A stretch of 6,388 bases of DNA from Hydrogenophaga sp. Its GTDB lineage: Bacteria > Pseudomonadota > Gammaproteobacteria > Burkholderiales > Burkholderiaceae_C. This document shows, piece by piece, positions 6,153 to 6,388 of this stretch. Below the pieces are notes generated by a model. That model searched no databases. It worked only from the letters and a program-made list of their open reading frames with translations, and was not told the DNA's origin. The position numbers and the translations under genes are program-made. The DNA is taken from contig JALOSN010000060.1 of assembly GCA_025458415.1 (NCBI GenBank), forward strand, positions 1 through 6,388, read 5' to 3'. How positions within the stretch are numbered: the stretch's first letter is position 1; each line of letters starts with the position of its first letter.

Positions 6153-6388
6153 ATGCGCCTTTCACTCGACCCGCCCTACCAGTTCGACGAAGCACATGAC
6201 ATCTGGCGCCGCCCCGATTTCACGGGCATCGCCTACAGCGACGGCACCGATGTCGAAGGCCGCCTCCTCGAACAACTGCAATCGGCATCCGACCTGTCGG
6301 TGCTTTCGGTGGAGTTGAAGAAGCTCTGTGTGGACTGGGTCAGCACCTACCACCTCAGTGGCAACCGGGCCAACATCCTTCGCCCGCT
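6153..6388 (+). CDS. N-terminus of a probable SAM-dependent methyltransferase of a polysaccharide cluster (3' end outside window)
   Basis: An open frame begins with ATG two bases after the wzt stop and stays open to the right edge, giving 78 codons. The visible protein has a YSDGTDVEGRLLEQL segment (about 28-42), an ASDLSVLSVEL segment (44-54) and VDWVSTYHLSGNRANILRP (60-78). This pattern, an acidic YSDG start, a 'S..S.EL' stretch and a DW..YHLS..RAN.LRP motif, is one I recognise from the region just before the SAM-binding domain in methyltransferases (some fused to glycosyltransferases) of O-antigen clusters. The SAM-binding glycine loop itself would lie beyond the window, so the activity is inferred. 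There is no clear Shine-Dalgarno; the two-base gap points to coupling with wzt. A methyltransferase here would fit modification of the exported glycan, perhaps at the chain end. A glycosyltransferase or mixed protein remains possible. Confidence 0.65.
   Translation, partial: MRLSLDPPYQFDEAHDIWRRPDFTGIAYSDGTDVEGRLLEQLQSASDLSVLSVELKKLCVDWVSTYHLSGNRANILRP

Noticed and set aside
1..6388. Search for transposases, insertion-sequence ends, tRNAs, CRISPR repeats and an unfamiliar defence or regulatory system
   Set aside because: Almost all of the window is covered by well-recognised polysaccharide genes on one strand. No repeat arrays, tRNA-like folds or mobile-element genes were seen by reading.

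Overview
The window is high in GC, densely packed and coded entirely on the plus strand. It is an internal stretch of a bacterial surface-polysaccharide (O-antigen-type) gene cluster. Strong G/C preference at third codon positions, tight gene spacing with ATGA overlaps, and the style of the Rml and Wzt proteins suggest a betaproteobacterium of the order Burkholderiales (Comamonadaceae-like). That placement is inferred from composition and protein style, not proven.

Layout: (1) 2-499, the C-terminal part of a family GT2 glycosyltransferase whose start lies off the left edge; (2) 500-580, a short gap with a clear ribosome binding site for rmlB; (3) 581-4002, a complete dTDP-L-rhamnose pathway in the order rmlB, rmlD, rmlA, rmlC; (4) 3999-6150, a two-gene ABC-2 polysaccharide exporter, wzm (permease) and wzt (ATPase with a C-terminal glycan-recognition domain); (5) 6153-6388, the first 78 codons of a gene running off the right edge. 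Its N-terminus resembles that of SAM-dependent methyltransferases commonly found in polysaccharide clusters.

How the genes work together: RmlA activates glucose-1-phosphate to dTDP-glucose. RmlB, RmlC and RmlD convert this to dTDP-L-rhamnose in the cytoplasm. Glycosyltransferases such as the truncated one at the left edge use nucleotide sugars to build a lipid-linked chain. Wzm/Wzt then moves the finished chain across the inner membrane. The Wzt C-terminal domain implies that export depends on recognising the chain, and the methyltransferase-like gene just downstream is a candidate for making the terminal mark, although that link is inferred.

From rmlB onward all genes overlap or lie within about 22 bases of each other, so they are probably one transcription unit. 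No promoter, mobile element, RNA gene, CRISPR array or convincing terminator was found. The content is a well-known type of system; the points worth a second look are modest.
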